The notes: a model not told the origin generated them from the sequence alone. Counted from the stretch's first letter, positions 1-13,128 are shown. The stretch is DNA of 64,000 bases from Hermodice carunculata (GCA_964020975.1 OZ026613.1:120587685-120651684), one strand, 5' to 3'. Numbers and translations: made by a program.

Positions 1-74
1 AAGATACTTGGACGCATCATGGAATAAACCCCGTTCCATCGATGCCCCCGTTGTAAAGGGGTAGTTTTCCTAAT

Positions 75-76
<2 letters not shown>

Positions 77-160
<84 letters not shown>

Positions 161-170
161 TATTATTATT
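77..170. repeat. (ATC)n/(ATT)n trinucleotide microsatellite
   Basis: About 28 ATC triplets followed by a few ATT triplets. On the minus strand this reads as a (AAT)(GAT)n tail directly after the LINE-3'UTR-like segment at 171-440, so it is probably a retroposon tail that expanded. The methionine/isoleucine-rich open frame across it is a translation of the repeat, not a gene. Confidence 0.95.
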
Positions 171-440
171 AACATATTATCTGTGGCAGGGACATAAGAA
201 ACCTTTACAGGCTTCTGGGTCCCTACTACAATAAAGTCTATATAATTAGTTCTGCAACAGTATAAAAAGTAATCAAACAATTTTACAATGCACCTGTACA
301 TGATAACAAGTGGAAAAATACATGAATATTAATATCTTTTACAATCCTTTACGTAATATTCTTAGTTGTATTTCATAACAAGTGGAAAAAACACGTACTA
401 ATGTTTATTTATAATCCTTTACGTAATGTTCTAAGTTGTT
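171..440 (-). mobile_element. LINE 3'-UTR-like relic
   Basis: On the minus strand this contains a block (about 184-232) closely matching one at about 15555-15602: both read GTAGGGACCC, then about 20 bases, then ATGTCCCTG. Each block is followed by AT-rich DNA and a simple-repeat tail, the arrangement of a non-LTR retrotransposon 3' end. Positions 301-440 hold two copies of a unit of about 72 bp (AACAAGTGGAAAA ... CCTTTACGTAAT). No reverse transcriptase frame is left, so the family call is inferred from position and tail only. Confidence 0.45.
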
Positions 441-451
441 TGCAAAAAAAA

Positions 452-461
452 TTATATATAC

Positions 462-548
<87 letters not shown>

Positions 549-555
549 TATGTAT
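452..555. repeat. (TA)n microsatellite
   Basis: Nearly pure TA dinucleotides for about 90 bases, with TACATATATATGTA at the right edge. Self-complementary and able to extrude a cruciform. Tyrosine/isoleucine open frames on both strands are artefacts. Confidence 0.95.
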
Positions 556-571
556 TTCCTTTTGAATAAAT

Positions 572-1758
572 TGTTATTGGGGATGTCTGTTAGAGATCCT
601 GGTGTTGAGTTCCGGAAGCCCAGGCGGGCGGGACTAATATGTTGGAATGTGGGGGGGGGGGGGAGCACGTGTGTTATGGTCTTATAACGCACCAGGCTCT
701 CTTCTGTACTTGCAATGCTAAAAGTTAGACCGAATGTAAAAATAACATGGCGTCTGATGGAGCAACGGAGTCTCGTGACATTGACCTGTGTCTGCGTGAC
801 CGTAGAGCAATGGATCGAGTAATGTGACATTGACCTGTGTCTGCGTGGAGCAACTGAGTCACATGACGTTGACCTTCTTTTAACAGTTTCGCTTTAATTC
901 ATCTCAGTAGGAGAGGTCGCAATTAGCAATTGTATGTGTATTTGGCTGAATATACAACCCAATACACAACATTATTGTGGGCTAGAGGTGTGTATTCCCC
1001 TTACATTCTATGTTAAAATAACATTCAATTCGTTGAATAATTTTGCAGCAACAGTTACCGAATTTACACGAGTAATTTAACTATATACAACCATTTACCA
1101 CACGAAATTTGGCGTTTCTAGAGTGGTTTTAAAATTACGTATATATAGGTACATATTGCGATGGAAACTAATGGAAATGTACATACCCAGCCCGCCTGCC
1201 GACAGAGGCCTCTGCTGAGAACGCACACAAACCAGCTGAACTTGACCTTACGTATTAAGGCATCCTATTAACTATCATAGTCAATTCATGAATTGTTTCT
1301 TATGATATGTTTTATTTTAGAACACCGTGATTAAATATTAAACACACACGCACCCTCCATTTTTTTCAGTTTTGAAATACACAATGCACAACTTCCTCTG
1401 CAGTACACGAAATCAAAGAATATAATCAGTGTTCTGTTTGTAGAGTATCCTATATCATAAGTTACAAAAATTCCTCCATACTGCTTTTTTTTCACCTGGC
1501 ATTTCAAAAAAAGATACTGGCGTAGGTTGGTGGTAGCATACTGTGAACTGCAGAATTTGCCCTTCATATTTCCTTGAAACTTCAAATCTATGGACCAATC
1601 AGAGCATGTAACTATAGCAGGGAAGTGTACAGGGCAGCACAAGTGTTGTGTATTGAAATAACATAAGCCTGTATATCTCCCTGGAACGTGAAAACAATTG
1701 ACCACTTCCCTGGTGCTATATACATAGACCATCCCATGGCTAGATCAGCATCCTACCC
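572..1758. other. Non-coding stretch with one dispersed repeat
   Basis: I see no gene here. Positions 770-880 hold three loose copies of a GTGACATTGACCTGTGTCTGCGTG motif spaced about 50-60 bp. Positions 908-1015 match two other places in the window (17653-17760 on the same strand, 26080-26165 inverted) through the pattern GAGGTCNCAATTANCAATT followed by TGTGTATTNNGCTGAAT, so they belong to a dispersed repeat. A 133-codon minus frame at 1331-1732 has no recognisable domain and is probably chance. Confidence 0.6.
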
Positions 1759-1957
1759 TTCTTCTTCTTCTTCTTCTTCTTCTTCTTCTTCTTCTTCTTC
1801 TTCTTCTTCTTCTTCTTCTTCTTCTTCTTCTTCTTCTTCTTCTTCTTCTTCTTCTTCTTCTTCTTCTTCTTCTTCTTCTTCTTCTTCTTCTTCTTCTTCT
1901 TCTTCTTCTTCTTCTTCTTCTTCTTCTTCTTCTTCTTCTTCTTCTTCTTCTTCTTCA
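1759..1957. repeat. (CTT)n trinucleotide microsatellite, about 66 units
   Basis: An uninterrupted CTT/AAG run of about 199 bases. All pyrimidine on one strand and a mirror repeat, so it can form triplex (H-) DNA. It yields poly-Ser, poly-Glu and poly-Lys open frames that are not genes. Confidence 0.98.
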
Positions 1958-2413
1958 AAATGCGAATATTTGGTGGTCAAGTGTAATTTATGGGTGAAAT
2001 CGGCTGCAGAGAGTAGTGCAGTGAATCAAAAACTACCTGCAGTGATTTAAAAAAAGTCTCTGCAGTCAAATTACGAATTTTCCACGTTTGGCTTATTATG
2101 CAAGTCTGACGGGTCAGCGCGTTTGGTTTTGTTATTATTCGGCACTTACACGCATATTACCTTGAAAATGACCCTGGTACAACCAGGAAGTCTGGGCTGT
2201 TGAAAATCCATACGACCGGCCCAGTGTCGCAACTTTTTCCGTACAACCTTGTAACATCTAATTCAACGTTGGTATGTGACTGCATTGTGCAAAAAATACA
2301 ATTTGGAAAAAGACAATGCCTATATTAATCCCTCTCGTGTTATAAAAATAACAAGTATGTAAACAAGTACGAATAGTTGAATTAAGTGTTACTACGCTTG
2401 ATATGTAGATAAG

Positions 2414-2417
<4 letters not shown>
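1958..2417. other. No gene seen
   Basis: AT-rich unique-looking sequence between two microsatellites. I see no splice-flanked exon, tRNA or terminal inverted repeat here. Confidence 0.5.
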
Positions 2418-2490
<73 letters not shown>

Positions 2491-2529
2491 ATATATATAT
2501 ATATGTATATATATATGTATATATGTATG

Positions 2530-2585
<56 letters not shown>

Positions 2586-2605
2586 TGTATATAAAAGAGA
2601 GAGAA
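2418..2605. repeat. (TA)n/(TATG)n compound microsatellite
   Basis: TA dinucleotides interrupted by periodic TATGTATG blocks. The open frames across it are artefacts. Confidence 0.95.
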
Positions 2606-2805
2606 AAAAAGGAAAAACAAAGACTACGAAACACAGGACGGTACAATGACGTAGACACAGACATAACTTAGAAGGTACACACCCACGACATTTACGAGAC
2701 AGATAGGGGACTTCCAGCTAATCTTAGGTGAAAAAAAAAAATATATATATACGTGTACAGGTTCACGTACATATACTCTAATACAGATACATGTACTTCT
2801 GTATG

Positions 2806-2850
<45 letters not shown>
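2806..2850. repeat. (TA)n microsatellite at a LINE 3' end
   Basis: About 21 TA units, about 75 bp beyond the last coding codons of the minus-strand LINE at 2925-4575, that is, on the 3' side of that element. It may be an expanded retrotransposon tail. Confidence 0.9.
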
Positions 2851-2852
<2 letters not shown>

Positions 2853-2924
2853 GTGCATATGTACACCGAAACACATGCAAACAAAGATAAGATAATGTCT
2901 TTTATGAATTTAATGTAATTTAAT

Positions 2925-4575
2925 TTACGGAGGTTTAAATCTGACTGACAGAAGGATAAAATTTTGTACCGATTCAAAGATAATTTTGTTGTTTGCTTTT
3001 GAACAACTTTTGCTTCCATATAGTAAGGTATTTAAAATGAAAGGAGCCAGAGGTATTACTACTGACTGTAGAGAATTCCTATGTACGGTGATATTCGGAC
3101 ATTCAAAGAAAAAGTGGAAAGAAGTTTCAGAAGGAGCACCACATGTACATGCAAGGAAACTAATTAAACCAATTTTGTGCATGTCGTGGTTTAACTGGCT
3201 GCAACCCATCCTGATTCGAGCATGTAAAATGTTTAATCCCCTCTTTCCTAAACAATTCGTTGATTTTTTGGATGTCACTGTCAAGTTTACGTTGAAATAA
3301 TTTTACGTCTTCTGAATTGCGAACAGCACGTGGAAGCATGCTCCATTGTCGAATAGTGGACGGTATAAAGGAATTTTAAAGCAGATTGAGTCTACGTTTG
3401 GGTTCAGTTAAGTTATTTTGGGATCTAATGTTGTATTGATTCCTGGATGATACATTTGCAGGAATTCAATTACACAGATATGAAGGTGCCTGGCCATGGA
3501 TCATTTTGTAGAATAATTTTAATCTGTGTTTTTCCCTGCGCTTCGAGAGGGTTTCCCATCCAGTTTCACTGTAAATGTTGGAGTGGCTAGTGCAACGTGT
3601 GGCTCCCGTTACAGCACGGTCTGCAGCCAGTTGAATACCCTCCAATAGTTCGGCGTCTGCCTCCGTGCATCCTCCCCAGACCACATCTCCATATTTTAAT
3701 ATAGGTCTGACATACATGAAGTAAACTATTTCCAAAGAGCGCCTGCTAAGTTTATACTGCAGCGTTTTCATCACACCAATTAGTAGTTTAGCTTCAGAAG
3801 CTATATAATTAATATGATTAGACCACGATAAATCTGAACTTATCACCACACCAAGATTAATCTGTTGAGTGACATTCTCAAGGGTATTATCTTGAAAGTG
3901 GACTGGAGAGTATGAAGGATTTCCCTTTTTTCCCTTACTAACAAGGGTAGTTTTGGTTTTAGTGCTATTTAATGTATCGAACCACAGTTTTGTCCATTTT
4001 TGGATTGCACTTAGATCGTCGTTTAAAATTCCAGCAGAACAATCTGAGTCAGTGGGATCGTCGACTGTAATAAATAATGTAACATCATCTGCGTATAATT
4101 TAATATGAGATCTTACGATGTCAACAATGTCATTGACATAGATCAGAAATAGAAGTGGTCCGAGTACTGATCCTTGTGGAACCCCTGCTTCGATACTGCC
4201 CCAGCTAGATAACCCGCCTTGCAAAACAACTCTCTGAGTTCGATTCGTTAGGTAACTTTAGAACCAACCTAATAAAGGCCCGGAAATCCCTGAATTACAA
4301 AGTTTGTGGACCAGTGCAGGGTGATAAACTTTATCAAAAGCTTAAGTAATATCACAGTATACCACCCCGACCTCCTTTTGTAGATCCACATCTTTCACAA
4401 ATTCATGATACAAATACAGAAGCAGATCAATTGTGCCATCACACGGCATAAAGCCCGACTGTTTGTCTGACAAAACGAAGTTATCCCGAAGAAAGTTAAA
4501 GACGTTCTTGAACACAAAACGTTCGAACGCTTTTGCAACACATCTTAAAAGTGACATTGGCCGATAATTACAGCA
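2925..4575 (-). mobile_element. 5'-truncated CR1/Jockey-type LINE (reverse transcriptase and C-terminal domain)
   Basis: This is the 3' half of a non-LTR retrotransposon ORF2. In coding order: NYRPMSLL...CVAKAFERFVFKN (RT palm entry, about 4575-4480), CDIT as the start of motif A (about 4342), GVPQGSVLGPLLFLIYVNDI (RT motif B region, about 4170-4120), LYADDVTLF (catalytic YADD box, about 4100), then the thumb, a stretch resembling the SFIPSTIRQWNMLP block common before LINE C-termini (about 3400-3310), and a C-terminal RIRMGCSQLNHDMH...CTCGAPSETSFHFFFECP knuckle (about 3180-3080). The reading frame is broken at least twice. The endonuclease half is absent, the expected result of incomplete target-primed reverse transcription. 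CR1 or Jockey superfamily is likely; I cannot separate the clades by eye. Confidence 0.88.
3466..4224 (-). pseudogene. LINE reverse transcriptase fragment with YADD motif
   Basis: Longest intact frame of the LINE at 2925-4575, 252 codons. It begins just upstream of GVPQGSVLGPLLFLIYVNDI and includes the catalytic YADD pair, the primer-grip/thumb region (NLGVVISSDLSWSNHI) and the typical VRPILKYGDVVWGG block. The frame is closed at both ends by breaks relative to the family, so no functional ORF2p could come from this copy. A second fragment (2925-3284) carries the CCHC-like C-terminal region and a third (4342-4557) the RT start. Confidence 0.85.
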
Positions 4576-5432
4576 TTGTGTTGTTTATGAGAAATTCAAT
4601 TTCAAAATACACTAACAGTAATGAACCCAAATATACATATGCTCGTCATACCCATGCTTTTGAAGAGTATCATCCAAATAAGAAAGCGCACATACCTGTC
4701 AACATTCCAGAGCTTAAAATAGGGAGATTTTTGTAACTAAAAGAAAAGAAAAAATATAGAACAAAGAGATTAGATGACAGAATACAAAAACAGAAAAACA
4801 GAAAAGAAAGAGAGAGCATGTTACATAAAAAGGAAAATTGGGTGTGACCATACAATATGGAAAGATTTATGCTACTAAGCATGTGTTTAACAAGCTGTAA
4901 CAAGAAGACTGGATGTAAAAATGAGGTACTTAAAAAGTAACTCTGGTAGTTGTAGTTAGTTTGGTTTCAAATAATTATTTAAAGATTCAAAGTTTGGGAA
5001 AGTTACTGATTATTCCACATACTACAATACGCAAATCAACGAGCCTGTCCTTACAAAAGAGTTTGGGATAACGATGATGGTTCGTGTGTTTCTAAGATAT
5101 GCTACAAACGTATTACCGGTATATCAGGAACGCATGGCCTTATCTAATGCGTTAGTGCCGGATTTACCATTGATTATTTATATTACTTGCTTAACTATTT
5201 ACCCTGCTATTACTGTTACATTATTATACATGTAATACGGGTCTTTCAATTAGAATTTTATGTAAGGTACTATCTGTATCGTTCACTTTGTGCTTTGTAT
5301 TGGCAACCTATCAAAAATCGCATCTTTAACTTGTTTAAAACTGAATAATTTTAGAACCTTTCAGTTAGCCGTTCACTATGTTCCAATGTAAAGTTGTAGT
5401 GTTATATTGATATGTGCACCATTTTCACAATT
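4576..5432. other. No gene seen
   Basis: AT-rich sequence between the truncated LINE and the TIR element. No TIR, tRNA-like fold or convincing exon was noticed. Confidence 0.5.
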
Positions 5433-6150
5433 GAAGGGCTTGGTGCAAAGACCTGTTAAGTCCCACCTTTGTGAAATCGAGAAAATGGGGTTTTAAAGTG
5501 CTGAAAATGATGAATGTGTTTTTTTGTATTTTTTGCATCAAATTCCCTTTTTCTTCACTCTTAATCCAAAGTTTATAGGTAAGTCTTAAGTTTCCACGAA
5601 GATTGACCATGAAAACATCCCAAATGACAGATAAAATTTAAAAAAGTAGTAATTATCATATTATTGCACCATAACTAGACACCATTTCTAGAACATTGCA
5701 GCACCCACAAACATTATATGCACAGCTACCTCTTTTTTGCACTCCGATAACATATATGGGGCCCATGTATGATGCAGCAAACAAACAAATCCTCATAGAA
5801 CTTTAGACTTTTTAGTAGTGCAAGAATTGGGCAAGTATATATGCATGTTTTAAGTACAACGGACTGATTTTGTATGTCAAGATAACACAAGTTTGCACTA
5901 ACTCAGTTATTTTGAGGGAAATGATATGTTGTGCTAAAATATGTTAGGTATAAAGGACATGGTATTGCACACTTTTGTCTTGATGGGTATATTGAGTTAA
6001 CATGAGCTTGCACTGAAAATTATCTACAATTTTACTCAGAAACTGCCAAGATTTACACAGCAGGAAGATCCTGCCATGCACAAGGCAATGCGCCTTATTT
6101 CAGGCAAAGATCTGTAACTCGAGTTATCAGGTCTTTGCACCAAACCCTTC
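5433..6150. mobile_element. 718-bp TIR element (non-autonomous DNA transposon)
   Basis: The left end reads GAAGGGCTTGGTGCAAAG and continues ACCTGTTAA; the right end is its reverse complement with about 3 mismatches over roughly 28 bases (GAAGGGTTTGGTGCAAAG then ACCTGATAA). Both ends are flanked by AATT (5429-5432 and 6151-6154), a possible 4-bp target duplication. There is no transposase frame inside. The interior contains two related GAGCTTGCACT/AAGTTTGCACTAACTCAGTTA stretches. The superfamily is uncertain because the duplication length could also be read as 2 or 3 bp. Confidence 0.8.
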
Positions 6151-6189
6151 AATTATCATATGGTGTGCTCTTGCCTTTCGAACATGTCA

Positions 6190-7625
6190 CTTGAGTTGTA
6201 TTTCTGTGTTATACGTTTTACATATATGTATACCCTTTTTTCGTTGGGGCATTAAGTTTTATGGCCTACGTTTTCATCATGAATTTATATACGAACTTCA
6301 ATTTTTTTTTGTAAACTCCTTATATTCAACAACTAGATACCTGGTTAGTACTTCAGTTCCAGTTATATATTTGTTGCGAGGGCCGGCAAACTACATTGGT
6401 TTAATACAATGATTTTCTGAGCTATGCTCTACATATTATACTTATCTTGTATGTCTCTGTGTTGGGGCTTCTTATGCATGCAATATCGAGAGCTTCTACT
6501 TTGGCGGGTAGGCCCAAGATAGTTTCTCTGAAACGTCCAAACTTTTTATATATGATAGATTACTACTTTTTATAAAAATTATACTTTGGTACTTTATATG
6601 TTTTGACTTGACATGGGTTAGAGTTCAAAAATTTCATTGGAAATTTCAAGGAGGTTGACAGCCATGGTGTGCATTGGCATTTTTCGCGGTGTAAGTGATC
6701 TTGTATGCTCCCCGCAATTGATTAGTGTCATGTTTGAGGCAGATATATTCCCTCATAATATTTTCTTGATGAAGTATTTATACCTACCTATGTATACGTA
6801 CATATTATTAGCGGTTCTTGCTCTAAATATTGCCCCGTTCGACAAGAAAATGTCGATGCTTTCGTGTTATATTATTCGTACTGTCCTTTTTCGTTATCAA
6901 CTCAAAATTGAGCATCTTTTGGCCATCCATGATCGGCTCATTACTAATATTACTAGCCGGTGATGTTCACACGAACCCCGATCCTAGCAATGATATGGGT
7001 GGCATTTCATTTTGTCATGCAAATGTCCGTAGTCTTTCACATGGTAAACTTTGATCTGTCCGATCAGACCTTGCGCCAGACTTTGATATTATTTCCCTGT
7101 CCGAAACTTTCCTTTCTCCTAATTCTTGCCTTGCTAACCTTCGCTTGAACGGCTACCACGATATCATCCGATGTGATCTTTTTATAGGGATATTTTTTAG
7201 CTGTACATGACTATATTTCTAAAACTGACCGCTTTAATCCAACTGGCATTGGTTAAACTTGTGGATTTCCAACCACCAGTGACCATCTTTCGGGTTTTGG
7301 TTTATGCTCCTCAAATTTTTTATTCTGTTTTTCAATACACAGTAATCTTCACTACATATTTTGATTTCCGACCCAGTTCGGAGTGTATATCATGTGCACT
7401 GTAGATATTGCCCCACAATCTGTCTTGTCAGTGTTCATGTCTTCTTATTTTCTTGGTGTGTGTTTCTGTATTGTCCTGTATATTTGTCTTCCCTTCTCAC
7501 AAGGGTTCATATAGGGCATGCCCTTTTCCTATTTGCTATGTATGATCATGTTGTGGATTTTTCTTGTAAATTTGACAATAAAGTATGTTTAAACAAAGAA
7601 AGAAAGAAAGAATTCTTGGAAAAAC
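6190..7625 (+). mobile_element. Internally deleted LINE, 5' endonuclease start joined to a 3' UTR
   Basis: The 5' part encodes a hydrophobic stretch followed by LLAGDVHTNPDPSND, the GDxxxNPGPS signature at the start of CR1/Jockey-type ORF2, then FCHANVRSLSHGKL and, in a shifted frame, LAPDFDIISLSETFLSPNS, the first strands of the APE-type endonuclease. Around 7200-7360 the sequence leaves the endonuclease and becomes a 3' UTR ending in GACAATAAAGTATG and an (AAAG)n tail at about 7593-7611. The catalytic core of the endonuclease and the whole reverse transcriptase are missing. Frame changes and a large internal deletion make it dead. Confidence 0.8.
6830..7054 (+). pseudogene. LINE ORF2 N-terminus, APE endonuclease start
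   Basis: A 74-codon frame holding the hydrophobic leader, GDVHTNPDPS and HANVRSLS. The next family block (DIISLSETFLSPNS) lies just downstream in another frame. It is part of the deleted LINE at 6190-7625 and encodes no active site. Confidence 0.75.
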
Positions 7626-8935
7626 AAAATGTCTGGTTGCACCCACAGGTAACAAAACAGCCTTCCCCCACCCACCCAAAAAGTCTCCCTGGAGTTAAAA
7701 GAAAATAACTTCTAACAAATTAAAATTTTGATTTGTGACAGGTATATCATACTGGAGTCGTTTTTAGCTCAGCTGACTTGTCAATCAGCTGAGCTTTTGT
7801 GAGGGTCTGTCGTCCGTCGTCGGTCTGTCTGTCGTAGTCGTCTGTCCGTCCACAATTCACATTTTCGACATCTCAAAAACCGTTGACCAGATCCACTTCA
7901 AACTTGGTGGGGATGTGCCTTGGGTGGGTCTGTACCAAGTTTGTTCAAATGGTTATGGTTCAGTGACTTTTGGATTTTTTTTTTTTTTTTTTTTTTTTTT
8001 TGTGTTCATTTTTTTGGGAAATGTTTAGAAATCTTCTCCTCCGAAACCGCTCAGCTGATTGCTTCGAAATTGCATAGGGACACTATTGGGGGTCCTCAGA
8101 CCTTAAGTTGTTCAACAAGTGGCGCTGCGATTTTTTTCTATTTTTTTATGAATTTTTGTGCGTTTTTGCTATTTATGACTTCTTCTCCAAAAGCATCTCT
8201 CAGATTGTGCTGAAACTTGGTGGAAATTTTTCTTATGGAAGGGTCACACAAGGTTGTTCACCAGGCAGCGTTGCTGTGAATCCCTGATTTTTAACGAATT
8301 TTTCAATTTGTGTACTTGCCGGTCGATGCATGCATTCGTATTGATAACTATGCAAGTCAATGGGGGTTGCAATGGTAATTCTTATTTTCAACTTCTTCTC
8401 CAAAACCGTCAGCCAGATTCACTTCAAACTTGATGGAGATGTACCTTTGGTGGGTCTCTACCAAGTTTGTTCAAATGGTCATGGTCCAGGGATTTTTTTT
8501 TTTTTTTTATGATTTTTGTTGTTTGTTCATTTTTGGGCTTAAATCTTCAAAAATCTTCTCCCAAACCACTTGGCCAAATTGCTTTGAAATTGCACAGGAC
8601 ACCTCTGTCACTGGGACGCAGACACTTACGTGAATTTTACTTTTCACATTGTAACTTGAGAACTGTGGAAGGTAGGACTTTGATGTTGAACTTGTTGGTG
8701 GTCCTCTATTTAGGAAAGATTGAGACCGTACATTAATGACTTTGATCTCATTCTCAAGGTCAAAGGGCCACTAACATGAGTTTTACTGGTTGCGTGATAA
8801 CCTGGGAACTACTTGTGCTGTGACTTTGATCTTGCACATTGGGATGGCCTTCTATGAGAGTTAGATTCAGAATAGATCAGTGACCTTGACCTCATTCTAA
8901 GGTCATAGGGTGACTTAGCTGAGCAAAGGACTGTC

Positions 8936-9311
<376 letters not shown>

Positions 9312-9580
9312 AAAACAAGAGGGCTGTGTGAACAGCCCGTGCCTCAGCTGATCTTGACATTCATCACGCTTGCAGCTCTATGAACTTGGGAAAGGATCAA
9401 GGACACCATGTTCTGAGTAAGTCTGAACTTTATAGAAGAACACTTACATGTGCAACATCAACGTTCAAGTAGTTCTCAAGTTATAATGAAGAGTAAAATT
9501 CATGTATGTTGCACTGTGACCCCACAAACAAGGTCAAGGTCATTCACGTACTGCAATGCAAATCTAAGAGCAATCAAAAC
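9312..9580. repeat. Fragment of a palindrome-headed repeat in opposite orientation
   Basis: It starts ACAAGAGGGCTGTGTGAACAGCCC, whose GGGCTGT/ACAGCCC arms form a hairpin, and runs into CAAGGTCAAGGTCATTC (about 9529). The RC of this start type (GGCCTCTTGTTT) closes the repeat at 19455-21242, so this looks like the tail end of a related repeat facing the other way. Confidence 0.55.
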
Positions 9581-10002
9581 TTTAAAAGCTCCATATTTTC
9601 CAAAATATTGCAGATACTCAAAATTTCAATGTGTATATATAGGTTTGTGACACCTGCCAATATAATGGACAGTATAAGTTGTAGAATTTGTTTTTGATGA
9701 AATTTGACTTGCAGAATAGACAGTTACAATTTTGGTCAAAATTTATTGCAAAATCAGCGCTCGAGGCTAATGTTGAACCGTATCACTAGTGTTCTCACTG
9801 TTCATGATTTGTTTTTGGATTTAAAAGTAATTTAGAAAGCCCATCTTGCCATTTATGTATAATCATGTCCCTAAACATTATCCTGATTTGTCATTGATAA
9901 GTCCACCGAGTAACAAAGTTAACAATAACAACAACAAATACCTCAAACAAGTCCAAAATGGGTGCTAGACTAAAGAGGTTACCTTAAGTTATCTACTCCT
10001 GC

Positions 10003-10050
<48 letters not shown>

Positions 10051-11082
10051 CATGTATATGTACATTATTCATACATGCAATATAAAACTGTCTTTCTTCC
10101 TTCATTACATCAACAAATTTTAACAGAAGCTGTCAAGAAACTACATATACATGTACCTGTGAACCAAGACAAGCACTATACTGTCTCAGTATTTTCTATG
10201 AAGAACAGGCTTCATCTCACTGGTAACAAGAAAACAAAGACATGAAAGTGTCCACTGAGATGACACAAATTCTACCCTGCTTGATCAGGCCACTCAGCTC
10301 TGTATATAGTGTATTTTTAACAGAGGGTACACTCAGGCTTGTTTGGCCTAGAAGTCTGGAGTCTGTGTTCCCTTGGGACTGATAAGCTCAGCAGACTGAC
10401 ATCACCTCAGGCAAAAACATTCCAGTTAAGATACTAGTTTCAGTGCACTGACAGGTCTGTGCAGCTCTTGTGGAAACTACAGCCTGCCTGGTATATATGG
10501 CAGCATGGAGTGGATCTGTTCTTGCATGAACACAAAGAGATCCTCTGTATTTTATCGAGAGCCTCGTTACACAGTTGTTGGGAGTCCCCCCCCCCTTTTT
10601 TTTTTTTGCTGCAAGACAAGACCCTAACCTTTCAAAGCATACACCTAGCAGGCATGGATAGAAAGCTGCCTGTGACACAGTTTCAAGCTAATTATTTATG
10701 AATGCCAAATGGTTGCCTGGCACCATAGAGGTCAAGCAATAGGTCATACAGCAGGCAGTTGAAGGCCTGCATGTGGATTGGGGAGAAATTCGGTGAATTT
10801 AGCATACATTAAAATTCCCCAAGTTTTGTTTTTATGCTATTGGATTTACCAGTTGTCTCAAACCCATATGTGTAAGATAAAACTTTGTGTCTATCTGCAA
10901 CAGTTTGGAAGATATGGAGCTTTTAAAATTTCAATTGCCCCTAATTTGCATAATTTTAAACAGCATGACTATTCCAAGTCAGGTGTCTAATTTCACTGGT
11001 AGGTCACTCAGCATGGCGAGTTTGGTAGTTTTCGGAATAGTAGGGTCCGAGAAAAACTCCGGACAAATCTGGTCGTAGAGAA
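9581..11082. other. No gene seen; contains a (GA)n tract
   Basis: Mostly unique-looking AT-rich DNA. A (GA)n microsatellite lies at 10009-10048 and C8/T11 homopolymers near 10587-10607. The open frames of 60-96 codons have no recognised domain and no splice context. Confidence 0.5.
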
Positions 11083-11130
11083 GAAAGAAAGAAAGAAAGA
11101 AAAATAGAAAGAAAGAAAGAAAGAATTCTT
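11083..11130. repeat. (GAAA)n microsatellite next to a PLE
   Basis: About 10 GAAA units with one AAATAG interruption, followed by AATTCTTGGAAAAACAAAA. The same tract plus the same 3' neighbour occurs at 7590-7650, after the LINE tail. The PLE relic begins within about 100-150 bp to the right; an insertion preference for microsatellites is reported for N-terminal-endonuclease PLEs. Confidence 0.85.
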
Positions 11131-12597
11131 GGAAAAACAAAATGTCTGGGTTGGCACCCAGACATACATATGTGGGCTTAACTACTTAATCAGTTACAAA
11201 GAGATTTAGTGGTCATAAAATTATAATTAAAAATTCCAAATTAAACACCTTTCTGTGTAACCATTTCAATTCTTAGGAACATTTACAATTTGACTGCCGG
11301 ATACAAATTATTGATTTGCACAGAGCCAAATTTGCTAGACCAAGATAGTTATGTTAACAAGAAAATTGTTAAAAATGCAAGATTTTTGGATCAAAACACT
11401 TAATTCAGCTTTTCCATTTGGACTCAATGACAGAATTTTAGGCTTCGGTGATGTTAGGAATTTGGTTTTTGCAACTCTTGATAGCAGTCACACACCTTTT
11501 CATTATAATCAGACCGGTATTCGAAGAAGTCATGGACAAAGAAAATCACGGAAAAACAGGAAATCTGGGGAATGCGGATACAAAAGACCATGTTCGAAAT
11601 TCACTACAGGCTTTCTCGAATGGCATTGATCAATTACATAAAGCTCTTGAAGCACTATCATTTCGAAATGTAACCAGAATCAATGAATATTTGGGTCTTA
11701 TTTATTCTGAACACACATTTCCCCAATTTTTTGGTGAAATTGTGTATCCTTACACAACAACTATTTAGAAACCAGATTCTAGTAAGAAAAAAAATGGATC
11801 AAATGTTTCGCAGCATTCCTTTAAACACAAAATTATTGATTCACTGAACATTCAGTCTCTTTTCAAATTAAAATTTGTTCGTAACATGATTTCCAAGGAG
11901 TGCAAAATAAAAGATTCTCCTATTATTTCCTATAAATATGGCAATAATATTGGACAAAGTATCATGAATTACAAGAAATTTCTGACTTCAATTTAGAGTA
12001 ATTATTACTCTTGAGGATATCGCAGTTAATCAAAAAATTGTGACTGCATGTCCAACAGTAAATATTCTAATTTTGTTGATACATACCACAAACATGTATT
12101 TACAGGTAATTTGGATATAATACAAATGTTAGTTTTGAAAGAATTGATGATAAAGGTACAAAATTTCGGATATATCCTAAGTTGAAAATTAATTGACAAT
12201 ATTTTTCGGGATACGTGTAATGAATTTGATTCCTACAGTATGAAATGGGCAAAGAAAGAAAAAATGGAATGTCAGAAATTTGAAGGATGGCTATCAAACT
12301 TGAAAAGAGTCTTTAGAAATACAATTTATCGTTACAAATCTCACTCTAAGAATTTCAATACGGTAAATTTAAAACAGCCTAAAGTTTCAAAAGCAGTCAA
12401 AGAACTACAAGAAAGTTTTGTAACTACTAACATTGATAAGGCAGGTAACAATTTTGGAATCATCTGCAAAAAATATTATCTGGATGTTTTGAAAAATAAA
12501 CTTGGTATAAACAATAATTTCAGGCATAAGAGGAAATGACGTATATAAATTACACAAACAATCTATTGATAATTTAACAGATACACATACAGATGAG

Positions 12598-13128
12598 ATG
12601 AAAAGGAATTTCAAAATTTTGGAAGAGAACTCCTCTATTCCACTTTTGTTCTGGATACCCAAATTACATAAAAAAAACCCCTTTAAATCTAGATTCATAG
12701 CTGGTACTTCAAAATGTACAACAAAACAATTATCAAAGGAAGTAACATTGTGTTTGACTGCAGTTAGGAATCGTTTCCGTAAATACTATAATACAATTTT
12801 TAGAAACCGTGAAATAAATTGCTTTTGGGGTATCAGCAATTCTTCCGAGTTTGTATCTAAAATCAAAGATTTAAAAGCAAAAAATACCAAATGTTTTGAT
12901 TTTTCTACACTGTACACAAATCTACTCATACATGAAGTCAAAAGTTTTCTTTCAGAATTAATAAGCAAACTGTTTAAACATAATAGTAAACCATACATAA
13001 ATATTAATTCATATACAAAGAAAGTATATTGGTCACACAATAAATGTTCAAAAAGTAATGTTAAATCTTACACTGTTGAAACTTTGACAGATGCTATACA
13101 TTTCCTTTTGGATAATACTTTTGTTTAA
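12598..13128 (+). pseudogene. PLE reverse transcriptase, fingers and motif A
   Basis: A 176-codon frame with WIPKLHKKNPFKSRFIAGTS, the PLE equivalent of the PKIHK...RPIVS block, and FDFSTLYTNL carrying the first catalytic aspartate of RT. It aligns by eye with the minus-strand copy at 62937-64000 (IAGS, KCSTK, SWDFSTLYTTIPH). The catalytic DD pair of motif C is not visible in this frame or clearly downstream, so the enzyme is dead. Confidence 0.75.

Noticed and set aside
1688-2050. Poly-Ser, poly-Glu and poly-Lys open frames across 1740-1980
   Set aside because: They are translations of the (CTT)n microsatellite in different frames; no coding context.
9450-9700. Short plus frames with basic residues at 9450-9697
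   Set aside because: They overlap each other in two frames within a dispersed repeat end and show no domain.
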